A stretch of DNA of 35,208 nt from Polyangia bacterium (lineage in GTDB: Bacteria > Myxococcota_A > Polyangia > Polyangiales > Polyangiaceae). The stretch lies in assembly GCA_030426145.1 (NCBI GenBank), contig JAUHZF010000051.1, positions 1 to 35,208 on the forward strand. The letters are read 5' to 3'. The number at the start of each line of letters is the position of its first letter. Position 1 is the stretch's first letter. The notes beneath the pieces were generated by a model. That model was given only the letters and a program-made list of their open reading frames with translations. It was not told the origin of the DNA and ran no database searches. The translations under genes and the position numbers were made by a program. Shown piece after piece: positions 1-9,066 of the stretch.

Positions 1-1090
<1,090 letters not shown>

Positions 1091-1115
1091 GGTGTCCGCC
1101 GTGCCGAAGGGGCTG

Positions 1116-1145
1116 GTGTTTCACGTCGGAGGGACACTGAAACAC
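1116..1145. promoter_or_regulatory. Inverted repeat in the icd/lipoprotein divergent promoter region
   Basis: GTGTTTCA (1116-1123) is followed after 14 bases by its exact reverse complement TGAAACAC (1138-1145). It lies 26 bases upstream of the icd start codon in a 158-base divergent intergenic region. The form fits a dimeric repressor or activator site. The bound protein is unknown. Confidence 0.4.
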
Positions 1146-1248
1146 GCCTTCAGGGGACGGTGGACGTAGCACAAAACGGCCTCTGACCGACACCGAGGGG
1201 CGACCGAAGTGCGCCCAAAGGCCAAGCCCTGGTAAACTGAAGGCTCCT

Positions 1249-2775
1249 ATGCGTGTCCTTCGCTTCGTCGTCGTCTCCCTGGTCGCAGCCCTGCTCGCGG
1301 CCTTCTCTCTCCCCGCCTGTAGCGTGGTCAACGCGCCGGAGGAGGTCGTCGAACCGAGCGGCTCGAGCTCGTCGTCGACGGGCGGAAGCGGAACGGGGGG
1401 CATGGAGTGCGATGCCGACGCCCCCACCGTGACGAGCGCCACCACCCAGGCCTTCGCCGGAGCCACCGCGCAGTACACGCTCACCTTCTCGGAGGAGGTC
1501 ACCCTGACCGACAGCGCCCTCAGCGTAGACGGCGGGGCGACGATCGCGGTGACCCCTTCCCTGCCGGCAACCGGGAGCAGCTTCACCGTCGACCTGACGG
1601 GGCTCACCCCCGGGACCGAGTACACCTTGACCGTCAGCGCGGCCGGCGTGACGGATGAGTGCGCCAACAGCCTCGCGGCCGACGTGGCGGTAACCGTGAG
1701 CGACGACTGCGACGCCGACACCGTGCCTCCGAGCCTGAACGTGACGGAGGTCGACTTCATGGATGGCATCACGAGTGGCACCTTCACCCTCGAGTTCAGC
1801 GAGCCGACTCGACTCGCCATGGGCGCCATCACCGCGACCGGCTCGGCCACCGTCGACAACGTGATGCCGGCCCTTCCCGCCACCGCGACCACCTTCGAGG
1901 TCACGGTCGGCAACCTCGTCGACAGCACGCGCCTGGTGGTGCTCCCCGGCTCGATCGAAGACGCGTGCGGCAACAGCCCGTCGACGGCGCAGGAGCTGCT
2001 GCTCTGCAACGAAGCGGGTGGCTCGGTGACCTTCAACACGCCGGGCAACTTCCAGTTCGTCGTGCCCGCCTGCGCTGGCACCGCAATCAACATCGTGGCG
2101 CTCGGCGCGCAAGGTGGCACCTCGGGTTCCGGCACCGGAGGACTCGGCGGCATGGCGTCGGGCAACCTCACGGTCGCGGCGGGAGAGACCCTCGAGGTCA
2201 ACGTTGGAGGCGCGGGCACCGGCGCCACCGGCATGGCCTTCTGCGACGCCAACGGCGGCTTCAACGGCGGCGGCAAGACCGGTGGGCCCAACGCCACCAC
2301 GTGTTGCAGCAACGCGGGCAGCGGCGCGGGCTCCGGGGGTGGCGCGAGTGACGTGCGCCAGATCGGACCCGCCCTCAGCAACCGCGTCATCGTGGCCGGT
2401 GGGGGCGGCGGTGGCAGTGGATCCCCGACTGCGTCCAATGTCGGCGGCGACGGTGGCGGCCTCACTGGGGCGCCTGGCGTCGGCGACGGTACCTTTGCGG
2501 CGGCCACCGGCGGCAGCCAGACCGCGGGAGGGCTTCCGGGCGGGCACTTCGCCAATCACACCTGCAACGCTGCGGGCCCGGGTGCCCTCGGCGTGGGCGG
2601 TGTCGGCGATGGCAACGACGGCGGTGGCGGCGGTGGCGGCTACTACGGTGGTGGCGGCGGCGGCAACAACTACGCGGCCGCGGGCGGCTCCAGCTACGTC
2701 GGTGGGGTGATGAACGGCATGACCATGCCCGGCATGAACACCGGCGACGGCTCGGTCACCATCAACTGGATGTGA
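1249..2775 (+). CDS. Glycine-rich lipoprotein with Ig-like repeats
   Basis: This 508-residue predicted lipoprotein starts with a signal peptide ending in the lipobox LPAC (Cys24), followed by a Ser/Gly linker. Residues about 55-245 contain two related beta-rich units with SbsA/Big-type Ig-like character: each has a phrase like YTLTFSEEVTLTDSALSV or FTLEFSEPTRLAMGAI followed by LPATGSSFTVDLTGL-type text. The remainder is a glycine-rich domain that opens with FNTPGNFQFVVPACAGTAI and then GAQGG, like the secreted glycine-rich modules with a beta-sandwich entry. It ends in long Gly runs. The ATG has AAGG six bases upstream. It converges with the next gene, leaving one base between the stop codons. 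It is probably exposed at the cell surface, but its function is unknown. Confidence 0.85.
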   Translation: MRVLRFVVVSLVAALLAAFSLPACSVVNAPEEVVEPSGSSSSSTGGSGTGGMECDADAPTVTSATTQAFAGATAQYTLTFSEEVTLTDSALSVDGGATIAVTPSLPATGSSFTVDLTGLTPGTEYTLTVSAAGVTDECANSLAADVAVTVSDDCDADTVPPSLNVTEVDFMDGITSGTFTLEFSEPTRLAMGAITATGSATVDNVMPALPATATTFEVTVGNLVDSTRLVVLPGSIEDACGNSPSTAQELLLCNEAGGSVTFNTPGNFQFVVPACAGTAINIVALGAQGGTSGSGTGGLGGMASGNLTVAAGETLEVNVGGAGTGATGMAFCDANGGFNGGGKTGGPNATTCCSNAGSGAGSGGGASDVRQIGPALSNRVIVAGGGGGGSGSPTASNVGGDGGGLTGAPGVGDGTFAAATGGSQTAGGLPGGHFANHTCNAAGPGALGVGGVGDGNDGGGGGGGYYGGGGGGNNYAAAGGSSYVGGVMNGMTMPGMNTGDGSVTINWM

Positions 2776-2776
2776 C

Positions 2777-4510
2777 TCACGGGAAGCGAGCGACGTAGGC
2801 GTCGGTCGCTTCCGAGCCGAAGAGCCCGGTGCCGAAATCGATGCGGCCGGGTGAGTTGGTGATGAGGGTGACGGCATCGCCGGCGAGGGCCATCCGCGGA
2901 TCGCCCTCGTCGCATCCCTCGCCGAATCGACGCGCGAAGCCGAGCTTCAGGCCCGGGCTCAGCTCGAGCTGGAACACGTCGCGCAGCCCCCCGCTCACCA
3001 GATCGATGTCGTCGACCGACATGAGGAGATCGAACGTGCCGAGCAGCGCCACCCGTCCGTCGGACCGCACTTCCACATCGGTCGCAGTAGCGATGCCCGT
3101 GCCTCTCGTGAGGAGCTGACGCACGAAGCTGGCCTGCTCGTCGAGCTCGACCACGAAGGCATGCCCGACCGTCGGCGCCACCGAGCTCATGGGGCCTCCG
3201 CCGAAGTCGACTTCGCCCTGGATCCCGCCCGCGAGCAGGACGTTGCCGTCGGTCCTCAGTGTCACCGCCTCCGCATGAAGGGGACCTCGCTCGCCGAACC
3301 GCCGGCTCCACACGTGCTCTCCGGCCGCCGTCAGGCGGAGGAGGAACATGTCGTCCACGCCGTCTTTCACGAGCGGTCCCCCGCCGAAGTCGATGGTCGT
3401 GGGCGAGGTCGCGCTCTGTTGGCGCAGATCACCGGCGACGATGACCCCGCCGTCGGCTCTCGACGCGAGCGCCTTCGCATGTACCTCCAGGTTGGTGCTG
3501 CTCAGCGGGTGGCTCCACTGGTGTGCACCGTCCGGGGCAAAGCGCGTGACGGCGGGGTCGCTCGGCTCGGCCCCGGCACCGCAGAGGTCGTCGCACGCGG
3601 TCGTTAGCACCGCGCCCCCCGCCGCATCGAGCGCCAAGACCGTCTCGCCCGCGGCCGTGAGGGGAGCCCGCCAGAGCTGCAGGCCATCGGGGCTCAGCTT
3701 CTGGAGGGTGAGGGACGACGCCTCCGGGTCGAGCGCGCCGGCGAGGTAGATGTTTCCTTCGCCGTCGATCTCGACCTCGTGGGCCACGGTGGGAACAGGC
3801 GTATCCGCCAGGGCAAACGCCCACTCGGGCGTGCCGTCGGGAAGGACCTTCGCCACGAAGGCGGTGGTGACCTGAGGTGTGAACAGAAAGAGGGGAGGCA
3901 TCGACAACGGACCGAGCGCGTAGGTGCCCACCACCACCGTCTCCCCCGACGGCCCCACGGCGACGTCCTCGGCGTGGACCTCTCCCGACCCTCCCATGCG
4001 ATGCGCCCAGATGGCGTCGCCAGGAAGCCCTCCCATCCCTGCGCCCACGATGTCGCCGCATGGCGGCGGTGGAGGGGGCGGTTGGGGTGTGTCGAGGCCT
4101 TCGACGGACGCGTTCACGAAAGTGGTTGGAAGAACCCCGCGACCTTCGACGACCAGCTGAATAGGAAAGACCAAGAAAGCGCCCGCGGCGGCGTCCGGTG
4201 CGGGGTCGATCTCCCACGAGAAGCCGAGCTGGGTGCTCTCGCCCGCGCTCAGGCGCCAAGGCCCCGGGGGCTCGACCGACACCAACGTCGTTCGGTCGTC
4301 TGCAAACGCATGCAGGAAAGAACGACCCGTCACGTTCTGGGAATGGACGTCGAGGATGAAGGAACCCTCGATTCGAAGCGCGCCGTCATCATCTTCGATC
4401 AGGCGCGCCTGCACCGCCTGGGGGATCATGTCGACGCGGGCCGACTCCGCCTGACAGCCTGCACATGCGACAAGCAGGAACAGCGGGACCCCTCGATTCA
4501 GAAGCGCCAT
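2777..4510 (-). CDS. Beta-propeller-like lipoprotein (SBBP/PQQ-type repeats)
   Basis: This 577-residue lipoprotein has lipobox LVAC (Cys16). Residues about 25-135 form an N-terminal beta-rich domain, followed by a proline run (PQPPPPPPPC). After that come about seven repeats of 50-60 residues of the form 'D-FGGG-P ... FLLRLTAAGEHVWSRRFG ... AEAVTLRTDGNVLLAGG', typical of SBBP-type beta-propeller repeats in delta-proteobacterial surface proteins. No catalytic residues are evident, so a binding or scaffold role is likely. Its ATG lies inside the last 13 bases of the upstream membrane-protein gene, so the two are probably co-transcribed and translationally coupled. Confidence 0.85.
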   Translation of the reverse strand: MALLNRGVPLFLLVACAGCQAESARVDMIPQAVQARLIEDDDGALRIEGSFILDVHSQNVTGRSFLHAFADDRTTLVSVEPPGPWRLSAGESTQLGFSWEIDPAPDAAAGAFLVFPIQLVVEGRGVLPTTFVNASVEGLDTPQPPPPPPPCGDIVGAGMGGLPGDAIWAHRMGGSGEVHAEDVAVGPSGETVVVGTYALGPLSMPPLFLFTPQVTTAFVAKVLPDGTPEWAFALADTPVPTVAHEVEIDGEGNIYLAGALDPEASSLTLQKLSPDGLQLWRAPLTAAGETVLALDAAGGAVLTTACDDLCGAGAEPSDPAVTRFAPDGAHQWSHPLSSTNLEVHAKALASRADGGVIVAGDLRQQSATSPTTIDFGGGPLVKDGVDDMFLLRLTAAGEHVWSRRFGERGPLHAEAVTLRTDGNVLLAGGIQGEVDFGGGPMSSVAPTVGHAFVVELDEQASFVRQLLTRGTGIATATDVEVRSDGRVALLGTFDLLMSVDDIDLVSGGLRDVFQLELSPGLKLGFARRFGEGCDEGDPRMALAGDAVTLITNSPGRIDFGTGLFGSEATDAYVARFP

Positions 4511-5493
4511 GTCAACTCCACGTTTCCGGCTCCGATCTGCACGTCGGGTGCGATGGGGAGCTGGTGTGCCTCATCGTCGGCCACCACCTTATCGTGGGCC
4601 CCGACCGACCAGAGGGGGATCCCGATGCCGGTGAAGACGATGCCCCCGAGGCTGAGCCCCGAAGAAAGCACGGCCAATCCCAGACCCCCGAAGTCGTCGG
4701 CGTTCAATGCGGCCACGAACGAAGCGCCGGAGCCGACGAACGAGGCTGCACCGATGGACGTCAGCACGATGCCGGCCGTCTTCATCGCCGGGCTGTACTC
4801 GCGCACGACGTGGCCGGGCGGCACCTCGTCCTCGTTGGACTCGGGTGCCCAATCCTTGGCCCCCACCGCCCACAGTGGGATCCCGAGGATGGCCATCGCA
4901 CCGCCGAGTCCGATGAGGCTGGCCGCCCAAGGCTCCACGTGGCTGCGCTCTTCGAACTGCACGTCCTGGGATTGCGCGACGAGCGCGGTGACACCCGCCG
5001 TCACGGTCGAGAGCCCCAAACCAGTGAGGGTCGCCCCCGCGCTCACCCACCGGTCTTGATGCCGAGCGCGTGGCGCACCCGTCGCACCACCGAGCCACAC
5101 CCCGCCCCCCACCAAGCCGAGCATCAGTCCCCCCGTCATGAAGGACAGCCCCCCGATGCGGTAAGTCGCATCCCGCTGGGCGAAGCAGCCACTGAGCCCA
5201 CACAGCTCCGGCTCGTGCGCGCGACGGCTCGCGAGCATCGACGTCCCCGTGATGACGGAGACACCCGCGATGGAGGTGAGCGCGATCCCCACCGGAACCA
5301 TCGGGTCGGGGTCCGGCGGCGGAGGCGGTTGCGGCGCCCAGAAGTCCGGGGGTGGCGTGTCGGGCTTCGCCTCGGGCCAAGAGCCCGGGACATCGGGCTG
5401 CGCCCACCTGGGACTCGGCCACTCGATCTCCTGTCCCTGCGCCGGAGCGGCCATCGTGGCCACCACCAGGACCACCCCCACCCTGCCGGTCAT
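4498..5493 (-). CDS. Polytopic membrane protein with tandem two-helix cassettes
   Basis: This protein of about 331 residues has an N-terminal signal sequence (cleavage expected after PAQG), then a Pro-rich segment, then six or more hydrophobic helices. Three consecutive units share one plan: a GI-LTSI-type helix, then a Gly-rich helix ending in a W--GA phrase. The second and third end in the near-identical IPLWAVGAKD and IPLWSVGAHD, so the protein probably arose by internal triplication. It ends in VELTWRF, an aromatic C-terminus like those of outer-membrane proteins. I chose ATG 5493 over the in-frame TTG at 5502. Its 3' end overlaps the propeller lipoprotein by 13 bases, so the two products may work together in the envelope. 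No family is recognised. Confidence 0.8.
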   Translation of the reverse strand: MTGRVGVVLVVATMAAPAQGQEIEWPSPRWAQPDVPGSWPEAKPDTPPPDFWAPQPPPPPDPDPMVPVGIALTSIAGVSVITGTSMLASRRAHEPELCGLSGCFAQRDATYRIGGLSFMTGGLMLGLVGGGVWLGGATGAPRARHQDRWVSAGATLTGLGLSTVTAGVTALVAQSQDVQFEERSHVEPWAASLIGLGGAMAILGIPLWAVGAKDWAPESNEDEVPPGHVVREYSPAMKTAGIVLTSIGAASFVGSGASFVAALNADDFGGLGLAVLSSGLSLGGIVFTGIGIPLWSVGAHDKVVADDEAHQLPIAPDVQIGAGNVELTWRF

Positions 5494-5570
5494 TCGAAGC
5501 AACGTTGAGAAGCTACGGGCCGAGCGCCCACGTGTCCAGGTGCGCGCCCGAATTGGTTGGCGACATGCCT

Positions 5571-5613
5571 AGGTGACACCTCGAGGTATCGACGGGCCGA
5601 ATGGTGACACCTC
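5571..5613. promoter_or_regulatory. Operator-like direct repeats in a divergent promoter region
   Basis: AGGTGACACCT (5571-5581) is itself an exact 5-1-5 palindrome. Its core GGTGACACCTC recurs at 5603-5613, 31 bases (about three helical turns) away on the same face. Both copies lie between the divergent genes starting at 5493 (minus) and 5704 (plus). This arrangement is what a dimeric DNA-binding regulator would need. No regulator is identified. Confidence 0.4.
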
Positions 5614-5703
5614 CACGTAGCGGTCAAACCTGCGCTTTCCGTGGCATTGCTGCCCTACGCGACCAAGCGCGAATAGCCACCGACGACGAGACGTCGCACG
5701 TGT

Positions 5704-6147
5704 ATGAACTCGTTCCGTTCCCTCATCACCGCCGTGATCCTTCTCACGTGCGCCGGACCGGCGCTGGCCGACGAGGTGCCGCCGCCCGACACCGCTGCCG
5801 ACCATACCCTCTCCAAGGGAATGTACGTCATGGGCGCGACCATCCTGGCCTCTCCGTATCCCGTCATGGCCACGACGGCGACCATCGGCGTGACCTCCGG
5901 CAACGACACGATGGCTTGGCTCTACCTCCCCGTCGCCGGTCCATTCATCGTCGCTCGGGAAGCCGAGGTGCCCACAGGCCAAGCCGCAGCCCTCATCACG
6001 GCTGGCATCGTGCAGTCGATGGGGCTCGGCCTTCTCATCACTGCGCCCTTCGCGGAGAGCTACGAGGAGGAACGGTCCGAGGCCCTGGCGGTTTACCCCA
6101 TCGTATCGCCAAGCGACGTCGGCCTCGGGATGACCCTCGCTTTTTGA
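5704..6147 (+). CDS. Small exported protein with membrane helices
   Basis: The protein has 147 residues. A signal peptide (MNSFRSLITAVILLTCAGPA, cleavage after LA-D) is followed by a short Pro-rich start and two or three hydrophobic segments around residues 40-60, 75-90 and 98-117. The last region is charged, and the protein ends in GLGMTLAF. It resembles the small hypothetical membrane proteins common in myxobacteria. No catalytic motif or known family is recognised. It is transcribed away from the membrane protein at 5493 and is followed 43 bases later by a lipoprotein gene in the same direction, so the two may be co-transcribed. Confidence 0.75.
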   Translation: MNSFRSLITAVILLTCAGPALADEVPPPDTAADHTLSKGMYVMGATILASPYPVMATTATIGVTSGNDTMAWLYLPVAGPFIVAREAEVPTGQAAALITAGIVQSMGLGLLITAPFAESYEEERSEALAVYPIVSPSDVGLGMTLAF

Positions 6148-6190
6148 CGACGCAGTCGCGTCGCAGAGCTGAGGCAGCTAGCGTTTGTGC

Positions 6191-6988
6191 ATGCTTCGTC
6201 GCCTTACATTCTCCGTGCTCACCATCGCTGTCGTCGCCTGCGGAGGCGCCGACGACACCACTGGAAGCGGCGGAGCCGGTGGTGCGGGAGGCAGCGGCGC
6301 GGGCAGTAGCGTCGCGTGCACCGGCAACCTCAGCTTCTTGCAGAAGGACGCCTACAAGGAGACCGCGGGACGCTCGACGGCCTTGTGGCCTCCGCATACG
6401 ACGACCGCCCTTTCGTGGACCTGCGACGACGGTTCGAACGACGGTAGCTTCCGCGCCAACCACGGTACCGAACCCGGCGCGACCGACGCCAACGGCGACG
6501 TCTTTCTGGTGGAGACGGCGGCGGTGGCCATCGAGGGTGACCCCACCACGCTCGCTGCCCTCAGGGCGGCCTACGACGCGTGCGAGTGCAACACCACCTT
6601 CCTCAGCCTCGACGCCCTCGGGGATGACGTCGTGCAAGACCTCGTGACCGAGCTGAGCCAGTACATCCTCGACAACCTCACGTGCACCGGCGCCGTCGAT
6701 GCCCAGGGCTTGGTAGGCCTCCTTCAGCAAGGCGAGATCGAGGCCGTCATCGCCGAGTTGCCCAACTGCACGTGGGCCATGGGCTTCGACTGGGAAGGCG
6801 GCTTCGACGACGCCCTCGGCGCCATCATCAACACCGCCACCGAGACCCTCGCGGACTACCACGTGTGCAACAACGACGCGGCGCTACAGGCCAAGCTCGT
6901 GCAGGGTTACCTCGATACCGGCATGGTCACCGCTTGCAACGGCGACGACCCCATCTGCAGCGGCCCCATGTGGTTGTACGAACCCTGA
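6191..6988 (+). CDS. Cys-containing lipoprotein of unknown function
   Basis: This 265-residue protein begins MLRRLTFSVLTIAVVACGG, with a lipobox VVAC (Cys17), then a Gly/Ser-rich tether and a soluble domain with several cysteines (SVACTG, SWTCDDG, ACECN, LTCTG, PNCTW, VCNN, TACNG, PICSG), probably disulfide-bonded in the periplasm or on the surface. I chose the ATG at 6191 over an in-frame TTG two codons earlier. No known domain is recognised. Immediately after its stop codon begins a different reading frame encoding the C-terminal part of a DUF1214-like protein, so this gene may sit at a rearrangement junction. Confidence 0.8.
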   Translation: MLRRLTFSVLTIAVVACGGADDTTGSGGAGGAGGSGAGSSVACTGNLSFLQKDAYKETAGRSTALWPPHTTTALSWTCDDGSNDGSFRANHGTEPGATDANGDVFLVETAAVAIEGDPTTLAALRAAYDACECNTTFLSLDALGDDVVQDLVTELSQYILDNLTCTGAVDAQGLVGLLQQGEIEAVIAELPNCTWAMGFDWEGGFDDALGAIINTATETLADYHVCNNDAALQAKLVQGYLDTGMVTACNGDDPICSGPMWLYEP

Positions 6989-7020
6989 GAGCCGGTGGTG
7001 CCATAGGTGGGCGAGCCCCG

Positions 7021-7833
7021 TTGCGCCGGTCGAAGCCCGGCCCCAGTCGTTTCGAGATCGTGATCAGCGACACGCGCGAGGGGGACAACTGGCTGTCCAT
7101 CGTGGATGGGGACCGGAGCGCAACCGTCATCCTCGTGCGCGAGAGCTTCATGGACTGGGAACGGGAGACGGCGGGCACTTGGTCCATCGAACGGGTCGAC
7201 ACGCGCGGGACACCCAGCCCCCTGGTGTGCCCAGACCTCGTCAACGACCAGTACGCATCGGCGGCAGATCACCTCACCACGTCCACCGCGGGCTGGATCG
7301 GCTTCGTCACCAAGCTCCTCCTCGATCTGGAGCTCAATCAGCTCAGCGCGCCTGAGAAGTCCACGGGAGGAGGACTGCCGGGCCAATTCAACGTGAAGGG
7401 CATCCTCGACGCGCCGGCCGACACGGCCACCATCATCACCGTGCCCCGGTCGCCCGCCCGCTATCAGTCCATCCAGCTGGGTGACCTCTGGCTCGACAGC
7501 CGCGACTACACTCGCCGTCAGACCAGCCTGACCGCCGCCCAGGCCCGCCCGAGCTCGGACGGTGCCCTTCGGATGGTGGTGAGCCGGAAGGACCCCGGCG
7601 TCGCCAACTGGCTCGACCCGGCCGGCGCTTCCACCGTCTTCTTGTTCATGCGCTGGCAGGGCCTTGCGGAGGACTACTTCTGCACGGCCGAGCTTCCCAC
7701 GGCCGTTCAGGTACCCTTTGACGAGCTGCGCAAGCATCTTCCACCGGACGAGCCCGAGTTCGGTCCCGAGGCACGCGCCGCGCAGCTCGCGGCCCGGCAA
7801 GCGTCCGCGCTGACCAGCCCGCGTGGCTTCTGA
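7021..7833 (+). pseudogene. DUF1214-like protein lacking its N-terminal part
   Basis: From about 6990 to 7833 an open frame encodes about 270 residues matching the C-terminal portion of DUF1214-type proteins: a FEIVISDTREGDNWLSI block, an ERVD segment, then YQSIQLGDLWLDSRDY, RMVVSRKDPGVANWLDPAG and FMRWQG. The C-terminus HLPPDEPEFGPEARAAQL is intact. Family members of this kind normally have 150 or more residues before the first block, but here the frame runs directly into the antisense-like frame of the upstream lipoprotein gene. There is no ATG at a suitable place and no Shine-Dalgarno sequence. TTG 7021 or GTG 7060 are the only nearby starts. I read it as a 5'-truncated remnant; a short expressed protein from TTG 7021 cannot be excluded. 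Confidence 0.6.
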
Positions 7834-7867
7834 CGCCCAAGAACGGCTGGGGGGGCGGATACGGTGC

Positions 7868-7885
7868 GCCAGCTCGAGGGCTGGC
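7868..7885. terminator. Possible bidirectional terminator hairpin
   Basis: GCCAGC, a six-base loop, then GCTGGC forms a perfect 6-bp stem in the 59-base gap between two convergent genes. There is no T-tract on either side, so this rests on position and hairpin only. Confidence 0.3.
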
Positions 7886-7892
7886 ATCCTCC

Positions 7893-8936
7893 TCAGCCAT
7901 ACGGCGGTAGTGCGCGGCGGATGATCTGGACGTAGACGAGCGCCATGAAGATCGCGTTCCGGAGGAGAATACCGGGGACGAACAGTCGCGGCGGCTGGGC
8001 CCCCGTCGCGAGAGCGTGGCCCAAACGCATCATGTAGGGCACCGTGCGGGGCCACTCGACGATCCGCATGCGCCAGTCGGCGGGGATCGCCTCGAACCCG
8101 TGCGTGGCGCCGGCGAGGCCGCCCAAGATGGCCGCGGTGGTGTCGGTGTCTCCTCCGCACGCGATGATCTCGCCAATGGCCGGCTCGAAGCGACCTTCGT
8201 GGCGAGCCCAGCAATGGATCACGGCGGGCACCGTGTCGTAGATGTAGCCGGTGATGCCATCATCCAGGCCCCATCGGCGAATCACCTGCTCGGTGGGACG
8301 GTGCAGCTCGTTCCGAGCCACACCTAGACGTTCTCTTAGCTCGCCGTCGGTGATCTCGAGCATCGCCTTGTCGAGGACCGCCTCGGGATCGAGTTGGCCT
8401 TCGTGCGAAGATGCATATGCAGCGACGGCCGCAATGGCACGAGCCCCCTGCTCGGCCTTGGGGTCGCGGTGTGTGATGCGCGTGGAAGCACGGACCAGCG
8501 CCTCGCGTAGCACGCGGTCTTGGAATGCATAGGTGCCAATGAGGGGAGCGCGCATGGCCGGACCATTTCCTGCCGACCACACTCCGCTATGGTCCGGCGA
8601 GAACCCGAGCCACAGCTTCGCGATCCCCCGAAGCGTGCCGAATCCGATTCCGGCGGGCAGGCCGACGAGCCACCAACGGAGCGAACGCGCCAGCGACTTC
8701 GCAAAAGTGGTGGGCTCTCGGCCTGCCTTGGCGAGGGCCACCCCGACCATGCAGGCGTGCTCTGTATCGTCGCTCACCATGCCACGCCCGAGGACGAAGC
8801 GATGGCGCAGACGTGAGGCACCGAGCATGCGTCGCGCCCGTCGCTTGCTCATGCCCTCGTAGGGCAATCCGAGGGCATCTCCTACCGCGGCCCCCACGAG
8901 AGCTCCCTGAAGGCGGCTGGTTCGCTCGCTTGGCAC
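7893..8936 (-). CDS. ADP-ribosylglycohydrolase-family protein
   Basis: This protein of about 347 residues belongs to the ADP-ribosylglycohydrolase fold, whose binuclear-Mg enzymes remove ADP-ribose from proteins, DNA or small molecules. Key signatures are present: GALVGAAVGDALGLPYEG at residues 11-28, SDDTEHA at 55-61 (metal ligands), GNGPAMR in the middle, and GGDTDT at 261-266 (second metal cluster). The C-terminus has an unusual hydrophobic stretch (FVPGILLRNAIFMALVYVQI), perhaps a membrane anchor. The start is the GTG at 8936, with a G-run about 12 bases upstream. The open frame extends further 5' but enters the next gene and loses family similarity. Two perfect inverted repeats occur in its leader, suggesting its own regulated promoter. 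The substrate is unknown. Confidence 0.88.
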   Translation of the reverse strand: MPSERTSRLQGALVGAAVGDALGLPYEGMSKRRARRMLGASRLRHRFVLGRGMVSDDTEHACMVGVALAKAGREPTTFAKSLARSLRWWLVGLPAGIGFGTLRGIAKLWLGFSPDHSGVWSAGNGPAMRAPLIGTYAFQDRVLREALVRASTRITHRDPKAEQGARAIAAVAAYASSHEGQLDPEAVLDKAMLEITDGELRERLGVARNELHRPTEQVIRRWGLDDGITGYIYDTVPAVIHCWARHEGRFEPAIGEIIACGGDTDTTAAILGGLAGATHGFEAIPADWRMRIVEWPRTVPYMMRLGHALATGAQPPRLFVPGILLRNAIFMALVYVQIIRRALPPYG

Positions 8937-8957
8937 GAAGGGGCAACACCCCCCATC

Positions 8958-9016
8958 GCGGGAATGTTCCCGCCTGGGCGGGCTAGTGTCCCCTCGGCCG
9001 AGATGACGGACGTCAT
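8958..9016. promoter_or_regulatory. Two perfect inverted repeats upstream of the ADP-ribosylglycohydrolase gene
   Basis: GCGGGAATGTTCCCGC (8958-8973, 7-2-7) and ATGACGGACGTCAT (9003-9016, 6-2-6) are both perfect. They lie 22 and 67 bases upstream of the GTG start, between this gene and the HEPN-like gene. Their form fits dimeric repressor sites. The regulator is unknown. Confidence 0.45.
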
Positions 9017-9066
9017 ACCATCCCGCTCGGATTGAACGCTTGGGGGTTCTGGAAGTGGCAACACGC

